A DNA stretch of 64,000 nucleotides from Marinicella meishanensis (GCF_019931145.1 NZ_JAIOUV010000002.1:1-64000); one strand, 5' to 3'. Shown: positions 26,606-35,801, counted from the first letter of the stretch. The notes: a model not told the origin generated them from the letters alone. Program-made: numbers and translations.

Positions 26606-27499
26606 TCAGAAAGTTCGGCGCAAAGCCATTAAGCCCACGCCCAACAGCAACAACAGCATCAAAGATTGGGTCAAGGTGTTGCTGGCTGGCACCAAGACTG
26701 GTGTGCCCTGGGGCGCATTACAGCCACCGGGACCCGCAATGGCCAAGGATTCGATGCCCACCAAGGTTTCAGACACCAGGCTGGCTTCACCGGTGTCGGT
26801 GTTGATGCTGAAAATTCGGGAGGGAAATGGATTCAGCGGATCGGACAAACGCAGGTTAACAGCCATCCACAGATCGCCGTCCTCATCAAAGGCCAAGCCT
26901 GATCCGGCCAATTCGATGTCGCCGCCCAAATCACCCAACGAGCCAACCACGGTGGCTGCTGCGGTGCTCGGATCGACTTGATACAGATTGAAATCACCCG
27001 AGGCCACGGCAAACAAGTCATTGCCCCAAGCAGCCAAAGAGGTGAAATTGTGACCGGTGTTACCAATCAAAGTGGCGGCCCCCGTGACGGTATTGACTTG
27101 GAACAACTCTTGGGTGTGTTTCACCACCATGTACAGGTTGTTGTCACAAGCAAAACTCATGCCAAAATCATAACTGTCTGGAATCGAGCCAAAGCCCAGG
27201 TTTTGGTTGGCATTGGCCACTGGAAAGGCGCGTCCTTCACTGGGATTGATTTGCACCAAGGTTTTGGTGTTGTCATCAGCGCCGTACAAGGTGCCATTGG
27301 CAGAAATGGCCAAACCTTCCAAAGCGATGTAAGGATCGGCAATTTGGCCCATGCTCTGATATTCACCGGTGGTCAAATCAATTTGTACCAAGTGATCAGG
27401 CATTTCGAAATTATCATCGGCCACAGAATAAGCCATCACTGCTGCATAGGAAGAGGAGCAGATCGCCGTCAGCATTGTTGTTATTATCAGGCGCAGCAT
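26606..27499 (-). CDS. Secreted beta-propeller-like protein with C-terminal sorting-type tail
   Basis: A 297-residue exported protein. The Sec signal peptide covers about 1-20 (ending SSYAA). The body has repeated motifs of the type LEGLAISANGTLYGADD, LVQINPSEG, LYQVDPSTA, ALEG/ESLAIAGPGG, like a propeller of YVTN/NHL style. The last 27 residues are a proline-bearing VPASNTLTQ stretch, a hydrophobic helix and ALRRTF. That tripartite layout matches IPTL/PEP-CTERM-like exosortase or rhombosortase signals in shape, but the motif itself is divergent. No exosortase is in the window. Exact function unknown. Confidence 0.72.
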   Translation of the reverse strand: MLRLIITTMLTAICSSSYAAVMAYSVADDNFEMPDHLVQIDLTTGEYQSMGQIADPYIALEGLAISANGTLYGADDNTKTLVQINPSEGRAFPVANANQNLGFGSIPDSYDFGMSFACDNNLYMVVKHTQELFQVNTVTGAATLIGNTGHNFTSLAAWGNDLFAVASGDFNLYQVDPSTAAATVVGSLGDLGGDIELAGSGLAFDEDGDLWMAVNLRLSDPLNPFPSRIFSINTDTGEASLVSETLVGIESLAIAGPGGCNAPQGTPVLVPASNTLTQSLMLLLLLGVGLMALRRTF

Positions 27500-27604
27500 G
27501 GCATTATTATCAGTATCAGGCTAATTTATTATCGTATGTCAGCAGATGTTAGCAAATAAAGCCCCATTAAACAATAAACTTTTGATGACAATTTTGCTGC
27601 ACGA

Positions 27605-28189
27605 TCAGTGGTTTGTGCTGTGAGGAATCAGCTGCGAAGCCACATACTGGGCATAGTTTTCAATGTTTTCTGAATCTTTGAACTTACCGTGCAAGGTTTT
27701 GGCCATGTGCAGGTATCCGACATACACCGAATAGGCCAACAAAGCCTGTTGTTTGGCACTGGCTTCTTCATAGCCAATGCCTTGGTAAGATTTTTGTAAG
27801 TACGCCAGTCGCTCTAAAGTCACTTCCTTCAACACTTTGGCCACAAAATCATGTTGTCTGTCGGCCAACAAAGTGGCGTAAATCAAGTGACTTTGCAAGG
27901 GTTCTGCACTCAAGGAAAACCAGGCTTTGAGACGCTCGTGGGGATCCGGAATGGACCAAATTTTTTCTTTAATCACCGCCCGATCATCTTCCTGCCAACG
28001 TTTCAATGCCGACACGATCAAATCCTTGCGATTGGCAAAGTGCCAATAAAAACTGCCTTTGGTCACACCCAGTTCTTTGGCCAGATTTTCCACCGCCACC
28101 GCACTGACCCCTTGGTGCGCAATCACATTCAGGGTGGCCAGCTCCCAGTCAGCGGGGTTCAATGATTTTCTTTTTGGACTGTTTTTCAT
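27605..28189 (-). CDS. TetR-family transcriptional regulator
   Basis: A 194-residue repressor-type protein. The N-terminal HTH (about 20-60) contains VAVENLAKELGVTKGSFYWHFANRKDLIV, which is classic TetR. The C-terminal half is a ligand domain with no recognised signature. It is divergent from fadE across 148 bases that hold two inverted repeats on a fadE promoter, so it probably controls fadE and itself. Acyl-CoA or fatty acid is the natural guess for the ligand, as with other TetR regulators of beta-oxidation such as PsrA or FadR of Bacillus; this is inference. Confidence 0.88.
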   Translation of the reverse strand: MKNSPKRKSLNPADWELATLNVIAHQGVSAVAVENLAKELGVTKGSFYWHFANRKDLIVSALKRWQEDDRAVIKEKIWSIPDPHERLKAWFSLSAEPLQSHLIYATLLADRQHDFVAKVLKEVTLERLAYLQKSYQGIGYEEASAKQQALLAYSVYVGYLHMAKTLHGKFKDSENIENYAQYVASQLIPHSTNH

Positions 28190-28262
28190 CTTGAGTTCAT
28201 GCCGTTTGCGCTATTATCATACCTTTATCTGGTGCCGGGTCAAACAGAATTTAACACTTTCC

Positions 28263-28276
28263 ATACGCAAGCGTAT
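28263..28276. promoter_or_regulatory. Inverted repeat at the fadE -35 (operator candidate 1)
   Basis: ATACGC-AA-GCGTAT, perfect 6-bp arms with a 2-base spacer. Its last base is the first base of the -35 TTGACA. A bound repressor would block RNA polymerase. Confidence 0.65.
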
Positions 28277-28304
28277 TGACATTTATTGAAACCGGCACCA
28301 TACT
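28276..28304 (+). promoter_or_regulatory. fadE promoter
   Basis: A perfect TTGACA (28276-28281), a 17-base spacer and CATACT (28299-28304, 4 of 6 to consensus). The fadE ATG lies 33 bases downstream, with AGGAA in front of it. Confidence 0.7.
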
Positions 28305-28314
28305 ATACCGTATG
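28299..28314. promoter_or_regulatory. Inverted repeat over the fadE -10 (operator candidate 2)
   Basis: CATAC-TATACC-GTATG, perfect 5-bp arms covering the -10 and the start region. It shares the ATAC/GTAT half-site with the repeat at 28263-28276. Confidence 0.6.
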
Positions 28315-28337
28315 TTAATGCATTTCAGGAAACAACC

Positions 28338-30806
28338 ATGACATTTTTGACCCTATTGGCCGTGATTTTGGCCGCCACCCTGGTGGCTGGTTACTTCAGA
28401 ATGAGTGTGACCAGCTGGACCGCCATGACTGGTGTGGCCTTGATCGCTGGCATCGCCTATTTTGATGCCGGATTTTTTGCTTCATTCTTTGCCATTCTGC
28501 TGTTCGCCGCCCCAGCGGTGTTCTTGAACTCCAAAGGCCTGCGCCAGCAGTATTTCACCAAGGGCTTTTTGAAATTTTATCGCAAAGCTTTGCCCGAGCT
28601 GTCGGAAACCGAAAAGGTGGCCTTGGAAGCCGGCACAGTCTACTGGGATGCTGAATTGTTCAGCGGCAAACCCGATTTCAAGAAGCTGCACGCCATCGCC
28701 CAACCCGAGTTGAGCAGCGATGAAAAAGAATTCCTGGCCGGCCCGGTGGCCGAATTGTGCGCCATGTTGAATGAGCATGAATACAACCACGACAAAGGCG
28801 ACATGCCCGAGCACGTGTGGGAATTCATCATGAAGAACAAATTTTTCGCGATGATCATCCCCAAGCAGTACGGTGGCCTGGGTTTCTCAGCCTTGGGTCA
28901 TTCTGCGGTGTTGCAAAAAGTCTCTTCACGCAGCGCCGTGGCGGCAGCCACCCTGGCGGTACCGAATTCTTTGGGCCCCGCAGAATTGTTGTTGGAATAT
29001 GGCACCGAAGAACAAAAGAACCATTATCTGCCGCGCCTGGCACAAGGCAAGGAGATCCCTTGTTTTGGCTTGACCGGTCCTTCAGCCGGTTCTGACGCCA
29101 CCTCCATTCCCGATACCGGGGTGGTCTGTAAAAAGAAAATCAATGGCAAAGAGGTGCTGGGCATCAATCTGAATTTTGACAAACGCTACATCACTTTGGC
29201 CCCGGTGGCCACGGTGGTGGGTTTGGCCTTTCAGATGATGGACCCCGATAATTTATTGGGTGACAAAAAACAATTGGGCATCACCTTGGCCCTGATCCCT
29301 CGCGACACCGCCGGCATGGAAATCGGACGCCGGCACCTGCCTTTGGATGTGATGTTCATGAACGGACCCATCCGCGGCAAAGACGTGTTCATACCGATGG
29401 ATTACATCATCGGTGGCCAAGACATGATAGGTCATGGCTGGCGCATGTTGGTCGAGTGTTTGTCGGTGGGCCGGGCCATTTCCCTGCCCTCATGCTCCAC
29501 TGGTGGGGCCAAGATGGTGGCCTTTGCCACCGGCGCCTATGCCCGCATCCGCAAGCAATTCAATTTACCCATCGGTCGCTTTGAAGGCATTGAAGAAGCG
29601 CTGTGTCGCATCGCCGGCAAAACTTATACATTGGCCGCCACCTCCACCATGACGGCCCTGGCCGTTGACCGTGGCGAACGCCCGGCGGTGCCATCGGCGA
29701 TTGCCAAAATGCACACCACCGACATGGCCCGCAGCATGATTTCAGATGCCATGGACATCCATGGCGGCAAAGGCATCATCTTGGGCCCCAGTAACTATTT
29801 GGGCCGGGCCTGGATGGGTGCCCCGATCTGGATCACGGTGGAAGGTGCCAACATCCTGACCCGCAGCATGATCATCTTTGGCCAAGGCGCCATTCGCTGC
29901 CACCCATACGTGTTGAAAGAAATGGAAGCGGCCTACCTGACCGATCAAGAAGAGTCGCTGCAACAGTTTGATAAGCTGCTGTTTCAACACATGGGTTATT
30001 CGTTCCAAAATGGCGTGCGTTCATTCTTCCAAGGATTGGGCACCTGGCGCTTGGAGCGCAGCCCCGGCGACAAATTCACCAAACAGTTTTACTCCAAAAT
30101 CACCCGTTACAGCGCGGCCTTTGGCTTCGCCGCTGACGTGTCCATGCTGACCTTGGGTGGTTCGTTGAAGAAACGCGAAAAAACATCGGCCCGCCTGGGC
30201 GATGTCCTGAGTCACTTGTACATGGCCTCAGCGGTGTTGAAACGCTACTTGGATCAAGGTGAACAAAGTGCCGACCAACCGATTGTGGCCTGGGCCATGC
30301 ACCACCACTTTTATGAAATTGAGCAGGCGTTGAAAATGTTGTCCTACAACTTCCCCAGCAAAGGCGTTGGTTTCTTCCTGCGTCGGGTGATCTTCCCCTT
30401 GGGTACGCATGAACTGCCGCCAGGTGATCGCTTGGGTCACAAAGCCGCCAGCTTGTTGCTGTCACCCAACGAGACCAGACAGCGTCTGACCGATGGCATC
30501 GACAAAGATGAGTCGGAACACCATTTTGTGGCCAAGATGAACCACGTGCTGGCCAAAGTGATCGACACCGAACCACTGGAACGCCGTGTGCTGAAAGCCA
30601 TCAAGAGCGGTGAGATCGATGAGATTGATCCTGTCAAGCAACTGGCCCAAGCCCTGGACAAAGAAATCATCAGCAAGAGTGAATTCAACTCGCTGACCAA
30701 AGTCCGGGCCCAAGTGGCCGAAATCATCGCCACCGACGATTTCCCCTTCGACGCTTTCGATCGCACCATCGCCCAAGGCGAGGACGAGCACAGCAAAGTG
30801 GCCTGA
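28338..30806 (+). CDS. fadE: Acyl-CoA dehydrogenase FadE
   Basis: An 822-residue flavoprotein that makes trans-2-enoyl-CoA in the first step of fatty acid beta-oxidation. E. coli FadE is 814 residues. Residues 1-65 form two or three membrane segments that anchor it to the inner membrane. The acyl-CoA dehydrogenase core follows, with PKQYGGLGFSALGHS, GLTGPSAGSDATSIPDTG and DIHGGKGIILGP. The C-terminal about 280 residues form the DUF1974 domain found only in the large FadE type. AGGAA precedes the ATG. Monocistronic, behind a probable TetR-controlled promoter and with a strong terminator. Confidence 0.95.
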   Translation: MTFLTLLAVILAATLVAGYFRMSVTSWTAMTGVALIAGIAYFDAGFFASFFAILLFAAPAVFLNSKGLRQQYFTKGFLKFYRKALPELSETEKVALEAGTVYWDAELFSGKPDFKKLHAIAQPELSSDEKEFLAGPVAELCAMLNEHEYNHDKGDMPEHVWEFIMKNKFFAMIIPKQYGGLGFSALGHSAVLQKVSSRSAVAAATLAVPNSLGPAELLLEYGTEEQKNHYLPRLAQGKEIPCFGLTGPSAGSDATSIPDTGVVCKKKINGKEVLGINLNFDKRYITLAPVATVVGLAFQMMDPDNLLGDKKQLGITLALIPRDTAGMEIGRRHLPLDVMFMNGPIRGKDVFIPMDYIIGGQDMIGHGWRMLVECLSVGRAISLPSCSTGGAKMVAFATGAYARIRKQFNLPIGRFEGIEEALCRIAGKTYTLAATSTMTALAVDRGERPAVPSAIAKMHTTDMARSMISDAMDIHGGKGIILGPSNYLGRAWMGAPIWITVEGANILTRSMIIFGQGAIRCHPYVLKEMEAAYLTDQEESLQQFDKLLFQHMGYSFQNGVRSFFQGLGTWRLERSPGDKFTKQFYSKITRYSAAFGFAADVSMLTLGGSLKKREKTSARLGDVLSHLYMASAVLKRYLDQGEQSADQPIVAWAMHHHFYEIEQALKMLSYNFPSKGVGFFLRRVIFPLGTHELPPGDRLGHKAASLLLSPNETRQRLTDGIDKDESEHHFVAKMNHVLAKVIDTEPLERRVLKAIKSGEIDEIDPVKQLAQALDKEIISKSEFNSLTKVRAQVAEIIATDDFPFDAFDRTIAQGEDEHSKVA

Positions 30807-30829
30807 GGGGCCTGTTGACCGCGAGAACC

Positions 30830-30863
30830 AGACCCGGTTGGTCAGCCAACCGGGTCTTTTTTT
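30830..30863 (+). terminator. Rho-independent terminator after fadE
   Basis: A perfect 12-bp stem with core GACCCGGTTGG/CCAACCGGGTC, loop TCAG, then seven T. The glnE stop codon (minus strand) is read from the loop itself. Confidence 0.95.
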
Positions 30864-33292
30864 GGCCGCCAATAAAGAAGCTGAGACGGATCCAATAAGC
30901 CCAGGTCGAGCAACTGCTGCTGTAAAGTTGACAGGTCTCTGGAGTGCATCAATTCGGGGTGTTGTTGGCTGTGATTCAGCACCCCGCCCAACACGGCAAA
31001 TTCGGCTTGGTGGGCTTTACGGGTCTGGTCATCGGCGCCGGCTGCCAGGGCCAACTTGGCTGCCATGTTTTGCAAGTCCTGATCAACCGCCAGCGGCTCC
31101 CGATCCTGCTGCAACACCCGTTGCCGCAATGCTTCAAACCAGGCTTGCTGTTCGGCCGTACCCACCAGGGTTCTGGCTTTGACCAAAGCCGCATGTTCCC
31201 AAGTCCACGCTTGTTGGGTCTGGTAGTGTTCGAATTGCTGGCGGGTGGTGACCAACGGACCGGAGTTGCCGTTGGGTCGCAATTGCATGTCCAAAGCATA
31301 CAACGCCCCATGATACAGGGAGCTGGTCAGGTGATGGATGATGCGTTTGACCCACTTTTGGGTGAACACCGCCGCATCAGGATTCGCCAATGAATCATCC
31401 ACCACAAACACCAAATCCAAATCCGACTGGGTGTTCATTTGTCCGGTCGCGGCTGAGCCATAGGCAATCACCACCAAAGCCTCACGATCTATGGCAGTCG
31501 CGGGCGCTTTGGCTTGGATTTCACGCCAGGCAAATGGCACCACGGCTTGCAACACGCATTGGGCTAACCAGGTCAAACGCTGTCCCAATTCGGCGTTGGA
31601 CACGGTTTGTTCAGTCCAGGCCCGCACCAGATTGAACTGCTGCACCAACTTAAAGTACCGCAAATCTTCCATCCATTGTTCCACGTCCTCGACTGATGGC
31701 CGTACCGACTGCCATTGCTGTTGCATCTGGGCAGCCGTTGCTGGCAGGTCTTGGGCTTCAAACAACTGCTCCAGCAGCACCGGATAAGCCTGCAAACTGG
31801 CCCCAAAATACGGGTGCCTTTGAAACAACTGCAACACCATCGACAACAAATTGCGTTCTTTTTGCAGCATCAACAAATAGCTGGGACGGGTGAGGATTTT
31901 TTTCAGCAATTCGGCCAAGGTTTCGACCACAGACACCGGAACCAACTGCAGCGCCCGCCCCAACAATGCCATTACCTGCTCACGGCGGTTGGCGGGCATC
32001 CGCGCCACCGGGAAACCAGCCATCAGCTCCGACAGCGCGTCTTTTTGTGGCGGCGCCAGGGCACTGGGCGCATCCTCGATCACAAACACCTCATCCAACA
32101 AGGCCACCACCGTCTGGCGATGCCCGTGCAATCGCTGACACAGTTGTGGCCAATCACTTTGCCCCATGGCCGTCACCAACACCGCTTGTACCGCGGGATC
32201 TTGAGGCAGTTCATGGGTCGCTTGCTCGGCCACCATTTGTGCCATATTTTCAATTTTGCGCAACCACAACCAGGCTTCATGCAAGGCGGCGCCTTTGGCT
32301 TCAGACAATTTACCGGCGGCCACCAAAGCATGGATCTGAGGCGCTATGGATTGGCCTTGTAATGAAGCGTGGCGACCACCAAACACCAATTGCATGCTTT
32401 GCACAATGAACTCCACGGCCCGAATGCCGCCGGTTCCCAGTTTCAAGTCATCGGCTTGGCGGGAAACTTGTTGCGCAATTTCGGCTTTGATTTGGGCCAA
32501 AGCCCCAAACACCGCGTAGTCCAAATGGCGGCGATATAAAAAGGGCTGGATGCCAGCCATCACCTCTGTACCAGCCGTTGCAGGCCCCGCCACCAGACGC
32601 GCACGCATCCAGGCAAAACGCTCCCAGTCACGCCCTTCGACCACCAAATACTGCTGGAATGCGGCGACGGAACAGGCCAACGGCGCGGCCGAACCAAATG
32701 GACGCAAGCGCATGTCCACCCGATAGACCTGGCCATCGGCGGTGTAGTGATCCAAATATTTGATCAACTTTTGGCCCATGCGGGTGAAGTAAGACAGGGC
32801 ATCCAAGGGGCGCGGACCATCCGATTGACCTTCGGCCTCATACAAAAACACCAAGTCCACATCCGATGCATAATTCAACTCACTGGTGCCCAATTTACCC
32901 AACGCAAAGACCATCAGTTCCACCACTTGTTGGTTGGCGTCACGCAACTGTCCGTGGCGGGTTTGCATCTCTTCACTGGCCAAGGCATGGGCTTGTTGAA
33001 TCATCAAATCGGCCAGATCAGCCACCCGCTGCATGGTCATGGTGTGCGCGCTCAGTGGCAAGGACAAGTCCAGATACGCCATATAGGCCAGACGCGAGCG
33101 TTTGAACCGGCGCAAACAGGTAAATGGGTCGGGGGTGGGATGGGCTTGCGCAAAGGCGTGGCTGAACTGCCGCCAGTCTTGCTGCAAATCGTGGTCCGCC
33201 AGTGCTGGCTGCGCTTGGACCAAGGTTTCGATGTCAGCCCATTGCGAGACCAGGTATGGGAAAGCCGTCAGCCGAGCGGGCGGCTCACTCAT
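30842..33292 (-). CDS. glnE: Glutamine synthetase adenylyltransferase/deadenylylase
   Basis: An 816-residue bifunctional enzyme that adds AMP to, or removes it from, glutamine synthetase under PII control. Two nucleotidyltransferase domains are visible. The first has GTSELNYASDVDLVF (DVDLVF at 144-149) and the second has DLDLVF at 624-629. The helical regulatory linker lies between. E. coli GlnE is 946 residues, and the missing about 130 residues are from the N-terminus ahead of the first transferase domain. The ATG overlaps the upstream binding-protein stop as ATGA, so the start is well supported and the short form seems real. Confidence 0.93.
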   Translation of the reverse strand: MSEPPARLTAFPYLVSQWADIETLVQAQPALADHDLQQDWRQFSHAFAQAHPTPDPFTCLRRFKRSRLAYMAYLDLSLPLSAHTMTMQRVADLADLMIQQAHALASEEMQTRHGQLRDANQQVVELMVFALGKLGTSELNYASDVDLVFLYEAEGQSDGPRPLDALSYFTRMGQKLIKYLDHYTADGQVYRVDMRLRPFGSAAPLACSVAAFQQYLVVEGRDWERFAWMRARLVAGPATAGTEVMAGIQPFLYRRHLDYAVFGALAQIKAEIAQQVSRQADDLKLGTGGIRAVEFIVQSMQLVFGGRHASLQGQSIAPQIHALVAAGKLSEAKGAALHEAWLWLRKIENMAQMVAEQATHELPQDPAVQAVLVTAMGQSDWPQLCQRLHGHRQTVVALLDEVFVIEDAPSALAPPQKDALSELMAGFPVARMPANRREQVMALLGRALQLVPVSVVETLAELLKKILTRPSYLLMLQKERNLLSMVLQLFQRHPYFGASLQAYPVLLEQLFEAQDLPATAAQMQQQWQSVRPSVEDVEQWMEDLRYFKLVQQFNLVRAWTEQTVSNAELGQRLTWLAQCVLQAVVPFAWREIQAKAPATAIDREALVVIAYGSAATGQMNTQSDLDLVFVVDDSLANPDAAVFTQKWVKRIIHHLTSSLYHGALYALDMQLRPNGNSGPLVTTRQQFEHYQTQQAWTWEHAALVKARTLVGTAEQQAWFEALRQRVLQQDREPLAVDQDLQNMAAKLALAAGADDQTRKAHQAEFAVLGGVLNHSQQHPELMHSRDLSTLQQQLLDLGLLDPSQLLYWRPKKDPVG

Positions 33293-34395
33293 CGGGCCTG
33301 CAGGTATGCCAACTCAGAGATGTTGAGCCAATTTTTGGTCTGGGCTGCAAACGATTGATAGGACTGGTAAATTTCGGCCGACAAGGCACTGTGCTCACTG
33401 AGCTCCTGCAACACCTCAGTGGCATAACCTTTGAATTCAGTCAGCACTTCCGCTGGAAATTGCCGGATTTCCACCTGATGCTCTTTTTGCAAGGTATCCA
33501 GCGCCCGTTGGTTGTTGGCCACGAATTCTGACAACATGTGCTGATTGGCGGCCATGGCGGCCATTTCAACCACGGTTTGTAAGTCTTCCGGCAATTGTTC
33601 AAAAGCCGCTTGATTGACCATGGCTTCGATGCAAGCAGTCGGTTCATGCCAACCGGGGTAGTAGTAAAACTGCGCTGCTTGATACAAGCCGAAGGCCAGG
33701 TCATTGTAAGGTCCCACCCATTCGGTGGCATCAATGGTGCCGGTTTGCAAGGCGGTGAACAGTTCGGCACCGGGCAGCGCCTGAGGCGTGCCACCGGCTC
33801 TGGACAACACTTCGCCCCCCATCCCCGGGATGCGCATGACCAAGCCTTTGATGTCCGCTTTGCTGTTGATTTCTTTGTTGAACCAGCCACCCATTTGCAC
33901 CCCGGACTGACCCGCTGGAAAGGGTTTCAAACCAAATGGCGCATAGGATTTTTGCCACAGTTCCAGGCCGCCACCGTGGTACAGCCAGGCATTCATTTCA
34001 TTGGCATTCATACCAAAGGGCACGGCGCCGAAAAACTGTGCCTCAGGCAATTTGCCTTTCCAGTAATAAGCCGCACTGTGGCCCATTTCGGCGGTACCTG
34101 CTGACACCGCATCAAACACCTCGAAAGCCGGGACCAGTTCACCACTGCCATAGACTTTGACTTCCAAACGGCCGCCAGACATGTTGGTGATGGCATCAGC
34201 CAGGAATTGTGCCCCGGTACCCAAGCCGGGAAAATTTTTCGGCCAGGCCGTGACCATTTTCCACCGAATCTTGGCCGCCTTTGTGGTGCCAGTCTGGCTG
34301 CTGTTGCCGGCTTCAGATGGGTTGCGACAGGCACCCAAGCCAACGGCTGCCGCCGACGCCATGGCGGCGGTTTTGATGATCTTTCTTCGGTCCAT
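33289..34395 (-). CDS. Tat-exported TRAP-type (DctP) substrate-binding lipoprotein
   Basis: A 368-residue periplasmic binding protein of the DctP family, which captures carboxylates or related solutes for TRAP transporters. The N-terminus MDRRKIIKTAAMA is a twin-arginine signal, and VGLGAC supplies a lipobox with Cys23. The start at ATG 34395 places RR at residues 3-4; an upstream codon at 34419 would add eight residues. Family features include MVTAWPKNFPGLGTGAQ, GRLEVKVYGSGEL and EWVGPYNDLAFGLYQAA. The DctQ and DctM membrane subunits are not in the window. It sits between a DUF4124 gene and glnE and overlaps glnE by 4 bases. Confidence 0.9.
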   Translation of the reverse strand: MDRRKIIKTAAMASAAAVGLGACRNPSEAGNSSQTGTTKAAKIRWKMVTAWPKNFPGLGTGAQFLADAITNMSGGRLEVKVYGSGELVPAFEVFDAVSAGTAEMGHSAAYYWKGKLPEAQFFGAVPFGMNANEMNAWLYHGGGLELWQKSYAPFGLKPFPAGQSGVQMGGWFNKEINSKADIKGLVMRIPGMGGEVLSRAGGTPQALPGAELFTALQTGTIDATEWVGPYNDLAFGLYQAAQFYYYPGWHEPTACIEAMVNQAAFEQLPEDLQTVVEMAAMAANQHMLSEFVANNQRALDTLQKEHQVEIRQFPAEVLTEFKGYATEVLQELSEHSALSAEIYQSYQSFAAQTKNWLNISELAYLQAR

Positions 34396-34409
34396 GCGCT
34401 GCCTGCCGT

Positions 34410-34877
34410 TTATTGACAATAACGCCGGATGGCTTGTTGCGCGGTTTTCATGGCATTGACCCGCTCATCATCGGTCATGCGCACGATTTCGCCCTCGGCG
34501 TTTTTGCGGGTGACCCGTACAGTGGCATTCAAAGCCGCCAGGTTTTGTCGGGCCAAATCACATTGCTTGCGGCGGTTAATGCGATCGGCTTCAGCCAATT
34601 GCTCGCGGGCTGCCGCTTCATCGGCCGCATCTTGGGCATCTTGGGCTGCCAGTTGCTCCTCAACCGACGGCACCTGATCAGCCGCCTCTGGTGCTGGCTC
34701 GGCAGGCGGTGGCAGTTTGGGACCTTTCCTGATTTTCACCGTCTCAGCCGCTTGATTGGGGGGCTTTTGAGCTGAATAGTGGATTTGCCCGTTTTCATCG
34801 ACCCATTTGTAGATTTTTTCAGCCCATGCCAGGCTGGTAAACAACAACAGGATCGTCAAAGCGAATGACTTAGACAT
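34410..34877 (-). CDS. DUF4124-domain secreted protein
   Basis: A 155-residue exported protein with signal peptide MSKSFALTILLLFTSLAWA. The mature N-terminus EKIYKWVDENGQIHYS is the DUF4124 signature, a short beta-rich motif common in gammaproteobacterial envelope proteins. After about residue 55 it becomes Pro/Ala/Glu-rich and then helical with a possible coiled coil (about 85-135). Function unknown. First gene of a short minus-strand unit with the binding protein and glnE. Confidence 0.82.
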   Translation of the reverse strand: MSKSFALTILLLFTSLAWAEKIYKWVDENGQIHYSAQKPPNQAAETVKIRKGPKLPPPAEPAPEAADQVPSVEEQLAAQDAQDAADEAAAREQLAEADRINRRKQCDLARQNLAALNATVRVTRKNAEGEIVRMTDDERVNAMKTAQQAIRRYCQ

Positions 34878-34982
34878 GATATTCTCCGACGTTTTGGCAT
34901 CATGATAGAAATTTTACCACCAAATATCAAGCGACTGTTAATCCAAATCAAGTACAATGAAGCGGACTGATAACCACAAGAA

Positions 34983-35801
34983 ATGATGACCAAACTGGAC
35001 ACCGCCAAACGCAAAGGCATTTATTTACTGCCCAATCTGTTCACCACTGGAGCCTTGTTTGCGGGCTTTTATTCCATCATTGCCGGGATTCAAGGCAAAT
35101 ATGAGATGGCTTGCTTTTGCATCTTCATTGCCGCCCTGTTGGACGCCTTGGATGGTCGCGTGGCCCGCTTGACCAACACCCAATCGGAATTCGGCGAACA
35201 GTATGACTCATTGTCAGACCTGGTGTCTTTCGGGGTGGCACCCGGCTTGTTGATGTACAACTGGTCGTTGCTTTACCTCTCCCCAGTGCATCCCGTGCTG
35301 GGCAAGATTGGCTGGTTGGCCGCCTTCATTTACACCGTCAGTGGCGCCTTGCGACTGGCCCGCTTCAACACCCAAATTGGGGTCATTGACAAAGCCTATT
35401 TCCAAGGCCTGCCTTCACCGGCTGCGGCCGCGGTGGTCACCTCATTTGTCTGGATCAGTGTTGATCTGGAACTCAATGGGGCGGATTTGAAGTACATCGC
35501 GCTGCCGCTGACCATCATCACCGGCTTGCTGATGGTCTCACGCATCCGTTATTATTCATTCAAAACCATTCCTTTCAAAGAGAATGTGTCGTTCATCTGG
35601 ATCTTGTTGTTGGTCTTGGTGTTTGTGTTGTTGACCATCAAAACGGCCTGGGTGCTGTTTGTGGTGTTCACCGGTTATGCCTTGTCTGGCATCATTTGGA
35701 CCATGGTCAGCGTCAAACGCAAACGGGCGCTGCGCAAAAAGACCGACAAAACCGCCAAACCAGCCACAGACGAAACCCCAGAAGCCCGTGATGAAGACTG
35801 A
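34983..35801 (+). CDS. pssA: CDP-diacylglycerol-serine O-phosphatidyltransferase
   Basis: A 272-residue integral membrane enzyme making phosphatidylserine, the precursor of phosphatidylethanolamine. The complete CDP-alcohol phosphotransferase motif DGRVAR-x8-G-x3-D-x3-D lies at residues 57-79. About eight membrane helices are predicted, and the tail is basic. This is the membrane type (as in Bacillus and many proteobacteria), not the PLD-type PssA of E. coli. Two adjacent ATG codons make the start uncertain by one residue. It overlaps the next gene by 11 bases. Confidence 0.94.
   Translation: MMTKLDTAKRKGIYLLPNLFTTGALFAGFYSIIAGIQGKYEMACFCIFIAALLDALDGRVARLTNTQSEFGEQYDSLSDLVSFGVAPGLLMYNWSLLYLSPVHPVLGKIGWLAAFIYTVSGALRLARFNTQIGVIDKAYFQGLPSPAAAAVVTSFVWISVDLELNGADLKYIALPLTIITGLLMVSRIRYYSFKTIPFKENVSFIWILLLVLVFVLLTIKTAWVLFVVFTGYALSGIIWTMVSVKRKRALRKKTDKTAKPATDETPEARDED

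Noticed and set aside
26606-26690. PEP-CTERM assignment for the secreted protein tail
   Set aside because: The shape fits, but no Pro-Glu-Pro or IPTL motif is present, so I report only a sorting-like tail.
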